Below are positions 35,195 through 43,303 of a stretch of 64,000 nt of DNA, in pieces. A program made the translations under genes and the position numbers. The stretch spans positions 124,001 to 188,000 of the forward strand of contig NZ_JBOBFV010000005.1 in the NCBI RefSeq assembly GCF_050587365.1, in the 5' to 3' direction. Position 1 is the first letter of the stretch; every line of letters begins with the position of its first letter. Source of the stretch: Plantibacter auratus (GTDB lineage: Bacteria; Actinomycetota; Actinomycetes; Actinomycetales; Microbacteriaceae). The notes beneath the pieces were generated by a model that had not been told where the DNA came from, did not search any database, and saw only the letters and a list, made by a program, of their open reading frames with translations.

Positions 35195-35363
35195 CGCCAG
35201 CGCGGTGCGCTGACGTGAGCGCGGGTCACACGCGTGAGCGCTACCCTCCGGAGACCCGCGCTCGAGTCCACGCCCCGCGCCCACGCCTGTTCCGGTGATC
35301 TCGCGTCAGCGCACCGCGCCGACGCCGGGTGACCACGTCTCACGCCAGCGCGGTGCGCTGACG
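35195..35363. repeat. Palindromic intergenic repeat, family A, copy 3 (extra arm)
   Basis: CGCCAGCGCGGTGCGCTGACG (35195-35215) is the left arm, CTCCGGAG lies at the centre, and GCGTCAGCGCACCGCG at 35303-35318 is the right arm. A further left-type arm GCCAGCGCGGTGCGCTGACG follows at 35344-35363. It occupies the convergent gap between the LacI gene and the ROK gene. Confidence 0.8.
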
Positions 35364-35394
35364 ACCAGGCCGACAGCAGCACCCAGGGCGACGA

Positions 35395-36591
35395 TCACCA
35401 GGCGGCGGGGTCCGCGATGAGTCGATCGAAGGCGAGTTCCGCGGCACCGATGAGCAGGAGGTCCTGGCCGAGTGCCGCACGCACGATCGCGACGTCCTCG
35501 AACGGCGGGACGAGCGCCCGCTCACGGACCGCGTCGTGCAACTCCTCCGACGCCAGTTCGAGCACGATCCCGAGATGCCCACCGAGGACGACGAGTTCGG
35601 GATCGAGGATGTTCACCGTCCCGGCGAGCGCCCGTCCGAGCGTCCTGGCCTGCCGGACGACCTCCTCCCGCATCGCCCCAGCCGGATCGGCCGCGATGCC
35701 CTCGGCGAGCGCCGCTTCGAGGACCGCGTCGTCCCCGGCGGCGAGGCCGGCGACATGGAGCAGCTCACTGCGCCGGACGGCGTCTTCGAGTGCGTTGCCG
35801 GCGGCCGTCGCCGAGGTGTGACCGAACTCCCCCGCGTACCCGCGCGCGCCACCGACGGGTCGGCCACCGGCGATGATGCCACCACCGATACCGCTCGCGC
35901 CACCGTTCAGGTAGACGAGGTCGTCGATGCCGCGGCCCGCCCCGAAGGTCCGCTCCGCCCGAGCGCCGAGACTCGCGTCGTTGGCCGCGAACACCGCTCG
36001 ACCGGTCGCGGCACGCAGCCGTTCGACCAAGGGCTCGTCGACCCACCCGAGGTGCGGCGCGAGCCGGACGACGCCGTCGGCGTCCCGGACGAGACCGGGG
36101 ATCGCGAGCCCGATCCCGCCGCCACCGCGCGCCTCGTCGGGCAGGCGGGCGGCGAGTTCCGCGACCAGCTCCGCGATGATCGCCGTGGCCTCGGCCGCCG
36201 TCGGTGTCGTGTCGACCTCGCGACGCACGCGCTCGAGGACCTCGCCGCCGAGTCGCACGGCCGCCACCGTGATCGCGTCGAGTTCCGGGTTCGCCGCGAA
36301 GGCGACGGCTCGCGGGCCGGCCGAGACGAGTGGCGACGGCCGACCGACACCCTGCCCGCCGACCGGGACCGACTCCGTGACGATGCCGATCGAGGCGAGT
36401 TCCGTGACGAGCGCGGCGACCGTGGACCGGTTGAGGCCGGTCGTCCTCGTGAGCGCCGACCGCGACTGCACCCCGCCCTGGTGCACGAGCTCGACGATCC
36501 GCCCGAGGTTGCGACGGCGCACCGAGTCGAGTCCGCTCCCCATGCCGGATCCGCCCGCCGGACCCGCCCCGACCGCTGTCGACTCGCTCAC
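35395..36591 (-). CDS. ROK-family transcriptional regulator (XylR-like) lacking the zinc-cluster cysteines
   Basis: The 398-residue product joins an N-terminal winged helix (RRRNLGRIVELVHQGG; SRSALTRTTGLNRSTVAALV) to a ROK sugar-kinase-like domain (IGLAIPGLVRDADGVV; NGGASGIGGGIIAGG). The usual ROK zinc motif after GEFGHT should contain CxCGxxGC. Here the segment reads AGNALEDAVRRSELL with no cysteine, so it is probably a regulator without zinc and without kinase activity. GTG at 36591 (VSESTAVG) is chosen because AGAGGGT lies at suitable spacing. GTG 36597 and ATG 36543 are alternatives. It stands alone. The xylA operator at 47261 has the ROK XylR pattern, so this protein could act there in trans, which is unproven. 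Confidence 0.88.
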   Translation of the reverse strand: MSESTAVGAGPAGGSGMGSGLDSVRRRNLGRIVELVHQGGVQSRSALTRTTGLNRSTVAALVTELASIGIVTESVPVGGQGVGRPSPLVSAGPRAVAFAANPELDAITVAAVRLGGEVLERVRREVDTTPTAAEATAIIAELVAELAARLPDEARGGGGIGLAIPGLVRDADGVVRLAPHLGWVDEPLVERLRAATGRAVFAANDASLGARAERTFGAGRGIDDLVYLNGGASGIGGGIIAGGRPVGGARGYAGEFGHTSATAAGNALEDAVRRSELLHVAGLAAGDDAVLEAALAEGIAADPAGAMREEVVRQARTLGRALAGTVNILDPELVVLGGHLGIVLELASEELHDAVRERALVPPFEDVAIVRAALGQDLLLIGAAELAFDRLIADPAAW

Positions 36592-36681
36592 ACGCACACC
36601 CTCTGCTCGATCCCTCCAGTGTTCCCTATCCGGGCATGCGCCGGTTCACCCGCCGCCAGCCGCGGATGGTTGACTGGACGG

Positions 36682-37119
36682 ATGCCCGCCGCCTGGACAC
36701 TCCGCCCCGCCACCATCGACGACTCGACCTGGATGGCCGAGCTGCGCGCCGTCGTCATGCGGCCCGACCTCGAGCGCCTCGGTCGCTACGACGAGACCCG
36801 CGTCCGCCGTCGCTTCCTCGACGGATATCGACCGGAACACACCTCGGTGATCGAGGTCGACGGCATCACGGCCGGGCTGGTCGCCCTCCGTCCGGAACCC
36901 GACGAGCGGTGGCTCGAGCACTTCTACCTCGCACCCGAACGCCAGGGCGCGGGCCTCGGCACCGCGGTGCTCGCGCGGCTCCTGGCCGACGACGGCGACC
37001 CGCGCCCGTTCCGTCTCAACGTCCTGCAGGGCAGCCCGGCCCGTCGCCTCTACGAGCGCCACGGCTTCACGCTCGAACGCGAGGACGAGGTCGACGTCTG
37101 GATGGTCCGCCGAGCCTGA
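36682..37119 (+). CDS. GNAT-family N-acetyltransferase
   Basis: The product transfers an acetyl group from acetyl-CoA to an amine of unknown identity. It is 145 residues. The acetyl-CoA pyrophosphate-binding motif RQGAGLGTAVLARLL is near residue 90, and the C-terminal ARRLYERHGFTLEREDEVDV is the standard GNAT motif B. The ATG at 36682 (MPAAWTLRPATIDD) begins the fold exactly. The ribosome site is weak. It is divergent from the ROK regulator gene and convergent with the next protein, with a long hairpin between. Confidence 0.88.
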   Translation: MPAAWTLRPATIDDSTWMAELRAVVMRPDLERLGRYDETRVRRRFLDGYRPEHTSVIEVDGITAGLVALRPEPDERWLEHFYLAPERQGAGLGTAVLARLLADDGDPRPFRLNVLQGSPARRLYERHGFTLEREDEVDVWMVRRA

Positions 37120-37133
37120 ACACCCAGCGGCAC

Positions 37134-37208
37134 GGCAGCAGGAGATCCGCTCGGCAGCAGGACGTCCGGCTGAGGAACGTCCTGCCACCGAGCGGATCTC
37201 CTCCTGCC
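37134..37208. terminator. Two-tier hairpin between convergent genes
   Basis: The outer arms (37134-37154, 37188-37208) are 21-bp inverted repeats with one mismatch. Inner arms GCAGGACGT/ACGTCCTGC (37157-37165, 37177-37185) extend the structure. It sits in the convergent gap and probably terminates both transcripts. Confidence 0.75.
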
Positions 37209-37256
37209 ACGACGCCGGCACCGGCTAGCGGGTGAGCCGCGCGACCCCGGAGCCGC

Positions 37257-37868
37257 TCACGCCGGCTGGCGGACCGTGGTGACGATGTCGACGAGGTGCG
37301 GGTCGGCCGGCGCGGAGCCGAAGCCGAAGCGCACGGGCGGGTCGAGTCTGGCGAGGGTGCCGAGGTCCGCACCGGACCAGCTCGCGGTGGCGGCGGTGAT
37401 GCGGCGAGCGCCGGTCACGCCGTAGTACTCGCGTCGACCGTTGCCGGCGGAGCCCGCCGTCCGGGCGCCGGGTTGGAGCACGCGGGCGAGGGGGTCGATG
37501 GTCTGCAGCCAGACGGGGTTCACGGCCACGGGTTTGGGGACGACCCGGAGCGCACGACCGAGCGGCGAACTCCCACCGATGCGGAGGGTCGTGTCGAGCG
37601 GACCGCCCACGAAGCGGAGCCCCGTCGGCAGGCGCGTCCAGCCGACGGTGCCGATCTCGACGTCGTCGAAGGTGTACGTGGAGGAGATGAAGTCGGCGAT
37701 CTCCTGCGTCGGCGCGAGCAGCAGGCGTTTGCCGCGGGAGTCCTCGATCATCGCGTCGGCGAAGGAGCCGAACGGCGAGGTGGACCAGAGCCCGAGGACG
37801 ATGCGGACGCCGCCCGTGGTGCCGTAGCCGGCGATCCTCCCGGAGAAACGAAGGTCGGTTGCGGGCAT
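37257..37868 (-). CDS. Conserved hypothetical protein
   Basis: No family was recognised. The 203-residue soluble protein has no signal peptide or membrane helix. It is rich in beta-strand-like segments: DLRFSGRIAGYGTTGGVRIV, FDDVEIGTVGWTRLPTGLRF, LARLDPPVRFGFGSAPADPH. AMIEDSRGKRLLLAPTQEIA suggests a phosphate or nucleotide-like loop but is not diagnostic. The ATG at 37868 has GGTGATC upstream. It is convergent with the GNAT gene. Confidence 0.7.
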   Translation of the reverse strand: MPATDLRFSGRIAGYGTTGGVRIVLGLWSTSPFGSFADAMIEDSRGKRLLLAPTQEIADFISSTYTFDDVEIGTVGWTRLPTGLRFVGGPLDTTLRIGGSSPLGRALRVVPKPVAVNPVWLQTIDPLARVLQPGARTAGSAGNGRREYYGVTGARRITAATASWSGADLGTLARLDPPVRFGFGSAPADPHLVDIVTTVRQPA

Positions 37869-37924
37869 GGGATCACCCTAGTCGCCCACTCTGCGTGGGT
37901 GTCCGTGAACGGCGGTCCGCGGCC

Positions 37925-38040
37925 CGGTCCCCGAGCCTGGTCCTGTCCCCGAGCCTGGTCCTGTCCCTGGTCCTGTCCCTGAGTCCGGTCCGGTCCCTGA
38001 GCCTGTCGAAAGGCGCCGCTCGACAAGCGCCGGTCCCCGA
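37925..38040. repeat. Tandem and palindromic family B repeats
   Basis: An 18-bp unit (CCCCGAGCCTGGTCCTGT) is repeated about three times with variation from 37929, followed by GGTCCCTGAGCCTGTCGAAAGG (37992-38013) and a partial inverse CGACAAGCGCCGGTCC. The region lies between divergent genes and looks like a decaying repeat cluster. Confidence 0.7.
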
Positions 38041-38106
38041 GCGGGTCGACGGGCGCGGGAGCACCACCCGGTTGACGGCGTCGGCGCGATCCGCTTCCGT
38101 GGGAAC

Positions 38107-38610
38107 ATGCCGACCTCGCTGCTCCTCCTCGCCGACACCCACCTGCCGAAGCGGGCGAAGGTCCTGCCGGACGCGGTCTGGGCCGCCGTCGACGCAGCGG
38201 ACGTGGTCGTCCACGCGGGTGACTGGGTCGACGAGGCGACCCTCGACGCCCTCGAAGCCCGCGCCGCCCGCCTCGTCGGCGTCTTCGGCAACAACGACGG
38301 CCCCGACCTCCGCGCGCGTCTTCCCGAGGTCGCGCGCTTCGAGCTCGACGGGCTGCGGTTCGCCGTCGTCCACGAGACCGGGGCGGCGACCGGTCGCGAG
38401 CGACGGGCCGACGAGGCCTTCCCCGACACCGACGTCCTGGTCTTCGGGCACAGCCACATCCCGTGGGACTCGGTCTCCCCCGCCGGTCTGCGTCTGCTCA
38501 ACCCCGGGTCGCCGACGGACCGCCGTCGTCAACCGGAGTGCACGATGATGACCGCTCGGGTGGAAGACGGCGCGCTCAGGGACGTCCGGGTCGTCCCGGT
38601 CGCCCGCTGA
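38107..38610 (+). CDS. YfcE/MJ0936-type metallophosphoesterase
   Basis: This is a small calcineurin-like phosphodiesterase, 167 residues, cytoplasmic. The dinuclear metal site is complete: LADTHLP (D and H), VVHAGDWVD, GVFGNNDGPD, and VFGHSHIPWD. LLNPGSPTDRRRQPECT is the characteristic C-terminal loop of the YfcE branch. The ATG at 38107 begins the first strand directly. The physiological substrate is unknown, and phosphodiester or nucleotide substrates are typical for this family. Confidence 0.9.
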   Translation: MPTSLLLLADTHLPKRAKVLPDAVWAAVDAADVVVHAGDWVDEATLDALEARAARLVGVFGNNDGPDLRARLPEVARFELDGLRFAVVHETGAATGRERRADEAFPDTDVLVFGHSHIPWDSVSPAGLRLLNPGSPTDRRRQPECTMMTARVEDGALRDVRVVPVAR

Positions 38611-38616
38611 GGCGGA

Positions 38617-39264
38617 TCAGCCGCAGTATTCGCTGTCGATCTTCGCTTCGTCGCGGACGACGATGCCGTCGACGAGGTCGTCGGTCACGGAGAAGTTGAT
38701 CCAGTGTCCGGCGTCGTCGGTGACGGCGTAGAAGATGGCGTACTTGCCCTGCTGCTCGGTGAGCGCCGGGTAGGCGGCCCGGAGTTCCTCGAGGGTGGAT
38801 CCGACGCCGACGCCCTCAGCGGTCATCGGCGAAGCGGCGACCGCCGCAGACGCCGGCCCGCCCCACGCCTGCAGGACGATCTGGTTGACGACGCCGGTGC
38901 TCTGCGGATCGGGGAGCCAGACGGAGGGCAGCCCGTCGGCGGCGTAGGCGGTCACCCAGGGGCACGGCTCCTGCGTCGCGACGGTGAAGGCGGTCATGAA
39001 CGACGCCGTGCCCTCGATCGGCGCGCCGACCTCGATGGGGCCGACCCCGGTGAACGACACGATCCAGGACGCGGGATCGGCGAGGTCGGGACCGGTGGGT
39101 GTCGGCGTCGGCGACGGTGTCGGCGTGGCCGTCGTGGTCGCGGTCTCGGTCGGTGCGGGGGTCGATGCCCCAGCGCCGCCCGAGCATCCGGCCAACGCCA
39201 GTGCTGCGGCGATCGCCAGGACGGTGACGACCGGACGTCGGTGTGCTCGTGTGAACGACATCAT
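38617..39264 (-). CDS. Secreted lipoprotein of unknown function
   Basis: The 215-residue product begins with MMSFTRAHRRPVVTVLAIAA, a signal peptide ending in lipobox LAGCS. A Thr/Pro-rich linker of about 30 residues (TPSPTPTPTGP) follows, then a globular domain with two cysteines (EPCPWV and SEYCG) that may form a disulphide. No domain was recognised. The start is the first of two ATG codons, with TTGGGGGA upstream. It is convergent with the phosphoesterase gene, with only 6 bp between the stops. Confidence 0.8.
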   Translation of the reverse strand: MMSFTRAHRRPVVTVLAIAAALALAGCSGGAGASTPAPTETATTTATPTPSPTPTPTGPDLADPASWIVSFTGVGPIEVGAPIEGTASFMTAFTVATQEPCPWVTAYAADGLPSVWLPDPQSTGVVNQIVLQAWGGPASAAVAASPMTAEGVGVGSTLEELRAAYPALTEQQGKYAIFYAVTDDAGHWINFSVTDDLVDGIVVRDEAKIDSEYCG

Positions 39265-39316
39265 TCCCCCAAATGTGTGCTCGGATCAGCCCATCCTCGC
39301 ACACCGACCGGTCCCA

Positions 39317-39393
39317 CCCCTGCCCGCGAACTGTCACTTCGGCACACTTCCAGCCGCCCGGACCAGCGCCGAGTGACAGTTCGCGGGCAGGGG
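39317..39393. repeat. Palindromic repeat/terminator, family C, copy 1
   Basis: A perfect 22-bp inverted repeat has arms at 39317-39338 and 39372-39393 (core CCCGCGAACTGTCACT). It follows the end of the Gfo/Idh gene at 39400 by 6 bp, as the second copy at 46015 follows the LacI gene, so a terminator role for minus-strand operons is likely. Confidence 0.82.
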
Positions 39394-39399
39394 AGGAAC

Positions 39400-40533
39400 T
39401 CAGGCGACGGTCGCGGGCTGCAGCACCGGTGCAGGGCGGGGGACGGTACTGGTCAGTTCCACGACGCGGTGCTCACGACCGGCGACGATGATCGCCTCCA
39501 TGATCTCCAACACGTGGAACGCGAGGTCGCCCGAGGCCCGATGCGGTCGGTCCTGCTCGATCGCCTCGGCCAGGTCGGACAGGCCCACGCCGCGGCCGGC
39601 GTCGACGAAGCCGGCGCTGTCGGGGACGGCACGCCAGGTGCGGTCGTCGGCCGTCGCGATCTCCACCGGGTCCGAGAACCGGTTCGGGTCGGGCACGGCG
39701 ACCGTCCCGCCCGTCCCGTAGACCTCGAAGAGCGGCACGCGGCTCGCCCACACCTCGAACGAGACCGTCACGGTCGAGACCACCCCGTTCGCGTGCTCGA
39801 GGATCGCGGTGACGTGCGTGTCGACCTCCTCGTGCACCGGGATCGGCGTCCCGGCCAGCGCTCCGGTCGCGACCGACCGCTCGCGATCCGACCGCGCGAC
39901 CGCCCCCGACACCCGCACGACGGGACCGAAGAACGACACGAGGCTCGTCAGGTAGTACGGCCCCATGTCGAGGAGCGGCCCGCCACCCGGCTGGTAGTAG
40001 AACGCGGGGGCCGGGTGCCACAGCTCATGGCCGGGGGCGCTCCAGGCGACCGCCGCGGCGATCGGCCGACCGATGGCGCCGCTGTCGAGCACGGCGAGCG
40101 CCGTCTGGACGCCCGACCCGAGGACGGTGTCCGGCGCGCTGCCGACGCGGAGGCCCTTCGCCGCGGCGAGCTCGAGCACCGGTCGCGCCTCGGCGGTCGA
40201 CAGTGCGAGCGGCTTCTCCCCGTAGACGTGCTTGCCGGCCTCGAGGGCTCGGAGCGCGACCTCGGCGTGCGCGGCCGGGATGGTCAGGTTCAGGACGACG
40301 TCGACCTCGGGGTCGGCGAGCAGCTCGTCGACGCTCGACGACCGCACGCCCTGTTCGGCGGCGACCTCAGCGGCGCGGGCGAGGTCGAGGTCCGCGACGA
40401 CGACGAGCTCGAGGTTCGGCAGCTTCGGGAACTCGGCGAAGTACTGCTTCGAGATGTTGCCGACGCCGATGACGCCGACCCGGAGGACGGACCCTCCGGT
40501 GGTCTCCGATGCCCCGTTCAGCGTGCTGCCCAC
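39400..40533 (-). CDS. Gfo/Idh/MocA-family sugar oxidoreductase
   Basis: This is an NAD(P)-dependent dehydrogenase acting on a sugar or polyol, 377 residues. The Rossmann motif is LRVGVIGVGNISKQYFAEF. The family dyad-type motif is VYGEKPLALSTAEA (EKP). GGPLLDMGPYYLTSLVSFFG is the substrate-domain signature (D-x-G-x-H variant, with Tyr for His). The GTG start at 40533 (VGSTLNGASETTGG) is preceded by GAAAGGGGCC. That ribosome site and start lie inside a 77-bp repeat unit which also encodes the last residues of the ThuA-like protein upstream. It is the last gene of the operon and a family C hairpin follows. Confidence 0.92.
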   Translation of the reverse strand: MGSTLNGASETTGGSVLRVGVIGVGNISKQYFAEFPKLPNLELVVVADLDLARAAEVAAEQGVRSSSVDELLADPEVDVVLNLTIPAAHAEVALRALEAGKHVYGEKPLALSTAEARPVLELAAAKGLRVGSAPDTVLGSGVQTALAVLDSGAIGRPIAAAVAWSAPGHELWHPAPAFYYQPGGGPLLDMGPYYLTSLVSFFGPVVRVSGAVARSDRERSVATGALAGTPIPVHEEVDTHVTAILEHANGVVSTVTVSFEVWASRVPLFEVYGTGGTVAVPDPNRFSDPVEIATADDRTWRAVPDSAGFVDAGRGVGLSDLAEAIEQDRPHRASGDLAFHVLEIMEAIIVAGREHRVVELTSTVPRPAPVLQPATVA

Positions 40534-40714
40534 AGCAGGCCCCTTTCGATCATGGCGCGGCCGGCGTTTCGGCACCGGTCCTCGACGATCCCGTTCAGCG
40601 TGCTGCCCACAGCAGGCCCCTTTCGATCATGGCGCGGCCGGCGTTCTGGCACCGGTCCTCGACGATCCCGTTCAGCGTGCTGCCCACAGCAGGCCCCTTT
40701 CGATGATGGTGCGG
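40514..40714 (-). repeat. 77-bp tandem repeat, two full and one partial copy, at the ThuA-oxidoreductase junction
   Basis: The sequence from CGTTCAGCG at 40515 repeats at 40592 and 40669 with exact 77-bp spacing. The third copy is the native 3' end of the ThuA-like gene and runs to about 40714. Each unit encodes IERGLLWAAR-stop in one frame and a ribosome site plus GTG start (MGSTLNG) in another. This creates two 30-residue mini-ORFs (40687-40595 and 40610-40518) whose ends overlap the next start. Without the extra copies the two genes would overlap. Confidence 0.88.
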
Positions 40715-41367
40715 ACGTTCGGGTCTTCGACGATCTCGATGCGGTGGCCGGGAGCGGACACGAAGATCCTGCCTTTCCCCCACTGCCGCGTCCAGATGGC
40801 GGGCGCCGTGACGGGACGGTTCCACGCGTCCCACGGCCGCACCTCCTGCGTCGTCGTCGCGAGGACGTCGTTGTACTCGTCGCTCAGCACCCAGTACTGC
40901 TCGGTGACGAGGTCGAAGTCCTCGATCCCCTCCGTGATGGGGTGCGTCCGGCCGTACTCGGTGATGTGGACGGTGTAGGGGATGTAGTTGTCGGACTGCT
41001 CCCCCGTCCGCTCGGCCGGGTCCTTGCCGGCGTGGTGCGCGAACTGGCCGCCGATCATGTGGAGGTAGTCGGCGTTGTTGCGGTAGGAGTCCGCGATCCC
41101 GCCGTGCCAACCGGCCATGCCCGTCCCGTTCAGGACGGCGCGTTGCAGGCCGGCGAACTCCTCCGGCTCGATGGTGTTCATCGTGTTGATCTGAACGATG
41201 AGGTCGACCGTGTCGAGGTAGTCGGTGTCCGTGTAGACGGTGGTCCCGTCCTCGACGCGGACGGTGAACCCGTTCGCCTCCAGGAAGGGGATGAAGGCCG
41301 CGGTCGTCTCGACGGGCATGTGCCCGTCCCAGCCGCCTCGCACCACGAGCGCCTGCTTGTCAGTCAT
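40672..41367 (-). CDS. ThuA-like domain protein
   Basis: The 231-residue product has the glutamine-amidotransferase-like fold found in ThuA (trehalose utilisation) and relatives. VVRGGWDGHMPVETT, GMAGWHGGIADSYRNN, QFAHHAG and FVSAPGHRIEIVEDPNV are typical. The exact reaction is unknown. Genes of this family commonly sit beside Gfo/Idh enzymes and CUT1 importers, as here. The ATG at 41367 has AGAGGAACAC upstream. The C-terminal IERGLLWAAR is duplicated twice downstream by the 77-bp tandem repeat. Confidence 0.9.
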   Translation of the reverse strand: MTDKQALVVRGGWDGHMPVETTAAFIPFLEANGFTVRVEDGTTVYTDTDYLDTVDLIVQINTMNTIEPEEFAGLQRAVLNGTGMAGWHGGIADSYRNNADYLHMIGGQFAHHAGKDPAERTGEQSDNYIPYTVHITEYGRTHPITEGIEDFDLVTEQYWVLSDEYNDVLATTTQEVRPWDAWNRPVTAPAIWTRQWGKGRIFVSAPGHRIEIVEDPNVRTIIERGLLWAAR

Positions 41368-41416
41368 GTGTTCCTCTCAGGGGATGGTCGGGTGTCCGGT
41401 CGGCTCGCGACCGGCA

Positions 41417-42370
41417 CTACTTGCTGAAGCCGGCGGTCATGCCGCTGATCAGCTGGCGTCGGCCGAACAGGTACAGGATGAAGATCGGCAGGGTCGACAG
41501 CACCACGGCGGCGAGCACGGCCGGTACGTTCACGCTGAACGACCCTTGGAACGTCCACAGCGACAACGGCAGCACCCGGTTGCTCGGCGACTGCGTGAGC
41601 ACGAGTGGGAACAGGAAGCCGTTCCACACGTTGAGCGCGTTGTAGAGCGCGACGGTGACGATCGCCGGCCGGGCGAGCGGGAGGACGAGCGAGACGAGGG
41701 TCCGCCAGCTCGACGCCCCGTCCACGGTCATCGACTCGAACAGCTCCTTGGGGATGTCGCGGATGAAGTTCGACAGGATGAGCACGGTGACGGGCACCGC
41801 GAAGCCGATCGACGGCAGGATCAGCGCCAGGAGGGTGTCGTAGAGCCCCGCCTTGCTGAGCATGTAGAACAGCGGGATGATCGTCGCCTGCAGCGGGATC
41901 GCGAGGCCGAGCAGGAAGAACGAGAACGCTCCCCGCGTGAACCGGGAGTTGGTGCGCACGATCGCGTACGACGCCATGAGGCAGACGAACACGGTGACGG
42001 CGACGCTCGCGACGGTGATGATGACGCTGTTGCCGAGGTAGAGGAAGAAGTCGCTCTGCAGCACGAGGGCGTAGCCGTCGAGGGTCGGGTCGGTGGGCGG
42101 GATGAGCTGGTTGCTCGAGAAGAACCCGGCCTGCGGGCGCACGCTCGTGATGACGATGTAGTAGATCGGCAGCACGATGATGAGCAGCCAGATCCAGGCG
42201 CCGATCCCGCCGAGGATGTTCGGTTTGCGGCGGGCACCGCGGGGGCGCTTGCCTCGCGTCTCGTGCTCGCCGGGGCGTCCTCGCTTGGACCCGGCGGTCG
42301 AGACGCTGACCGTGTCGAGGCTGCCCGTCGGGAGCGCGCCGGGCTTCGTGAGTGGGTTCGTCGCTGACAT
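41417..42370 (-). CDS. Sugar ABC transporter permease (MalG type)
   Basis: This is the second permease of the third CUT1 importer, 317 residues. An unusually long basic, cytoplasmic N-terminus of about 50 residues (KRGRPGEHETRGKRPRGARR) precedes the first helix IWLLIIVLPIYYIVITSV. The EAA loop is LFESMTVDGASSWRTL near residue 217, so the canonical EAA is ESM here. The ATG at 42370 shares its A with the upstream stop (TGATG). It ends GMTAGFSK. No ATPase gene is present in the operon. Confidence 0.92.
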   Translation of the reverse strand: MSATNPLTKPGALPTGSLDTVSVSTAGSKRGRPGEHETRGKRPRGARRKPNILGGIGAWIWLLIIVLPIYYIVITSVRPQAGFFSSNQLIPPTDPTLDGYALVLQSDFFLYLGNSVIITVASVAVTVFVCLMASYAIVRTNSRFTRGAFSFFLLGLAIPLQATIIPLFYMLSKAGLYDTLLALILPSIGFAVPVTVLILSNFIRDIPKELFESMTVDGASSWRTLVSLVLPLARPAIVTVALYNALNVWNGFLFPLVLTQSPSNRVLPLSLWTFQGSFSVNVPAVLAAVVLSTLPIFILYLFGRRQLISGMTAGFSK

Positions 42371-43296
42371 CAGAGGCCCTCCTGCTGACTGTCCATCTTG
42401 GCGAAGCCGCTCAGCTTGGTGAGCAGCAGGGCGATGGCGAGACCGATGACGGCCAGGATGATCGCCATGACGCTCGCCTGCCCGAACTGACTCGCGGAGA
42501 AGCCCGTCACGTACATGAGGATCGGGAGGATGCGGGTACCGGCGCTCGGAACGCCGCCGGTGAGCACGAAGATCACGTCGAAGTAGGTGAGCGAACCGAT
42601 GATCATGAGCGTGGACGACGTCACGAGCGTGTACCGCAGCTGCGGGAGCGTGATGTGGAAGAACTGCTTGACCGTCCCGGCCCCGTCGATCTCGGCCGCC
42701 TCGTAGAGTGACGCCGGGATCTGCCGCACGCCGCCTTGGAACAGGAGCGTGTGGAAGGGCACGAACTGCCACGCGATGATGAAGATCACGACGAAGAGCA
42801 CGAGCTGCTGGTTGCCGAGCCAGTCCTGCTTGAGGAACGGGATGCCGAGTGACGCCGACAGGCCGAAGTTCGGGTCGAGGATCGCCTTGAACGCGATGGC
42901 CGTCGCCGCAGACGACAGCAGGAGCGGCAGGAAGAAGATCGCGCCGAGGACGGCCCGGTTGCGCTGCTTGCCGGCGGTCCAGGTCCCGAGCAGCAGGCTG
43001 ATCGGGGTCTGGACGATCCAGGAGATCACGATGACCTTGAGGGTCAGGACGAGGGCGTCGATCGCGACCGGGTCGACGAGGACGGATGCCCAGTTGTCGA
43101 GGCCGACCCACGCGGGGTCGGTGATCGCGTCCCAGCGGGTGAAGCTCAGGTACAGGGCGACGATGAGCGGGATGATCGCGAAGACGAGGAAGAAGCCCAG
43201 CGCCGGCGCGACCATCCAGCCGCTGGGGCCGGTGCGGCGGCGCATCGCTGCCGCACCGGCCCCTCGGGCCCCGTTCAATGGACGGGTGACGGTCAT
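42370..43296 (-). CDS. Sugar ABC transporter permease (MalF type)
   Basis: This is the first permease of the same importer, 308 residues, six helices beginning GWMVAPALGFFLVFAIIPLI. The EAA loop is YEAAEIDGAGTVKQ near residue 214. The ATG at 43296 has GATCTCCCGATG context with a weak ribosome site, only 7 bp after the binding-protein stop, so coupling to that gene is likely. Confidence 0.92.
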   Translation of the reverse strand: MTVTRPLNGARGAGAAAMRRRTGPSGWMVAPALGFFLVFAIIPLIVALYLSFTRWDAITDPAWVGLDNWASVLVDPVAIDALVLTLKVIVISWIVQTPISLLLGTWTAGKQRNRAVLGAIFFLPLLLSSAATAIAFKAILDPNFGLSASLGIPFLKQDWLGNQQLVLFVVIFIIAWQFVPFHTLLFQGGVRQIPASLYEAAEIDGAGTVKQFFHITLPQLRYTLVTSSTLMIIGSLTYFDVIFVLTGGVPSAGTRILPILMYVTGFSASQFGQASVMAIILAVIGLAIALLLTKLSGFAKMDSQQEGL

Positions 43297-43303
43297 CGGG
43301 AGA

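Noticed and set aside
38704..41427. 907-codon plus-strand open frame
   Set aside because: It crosses three minus-strand genes and the tandem repeat and has no recognisable protein features.
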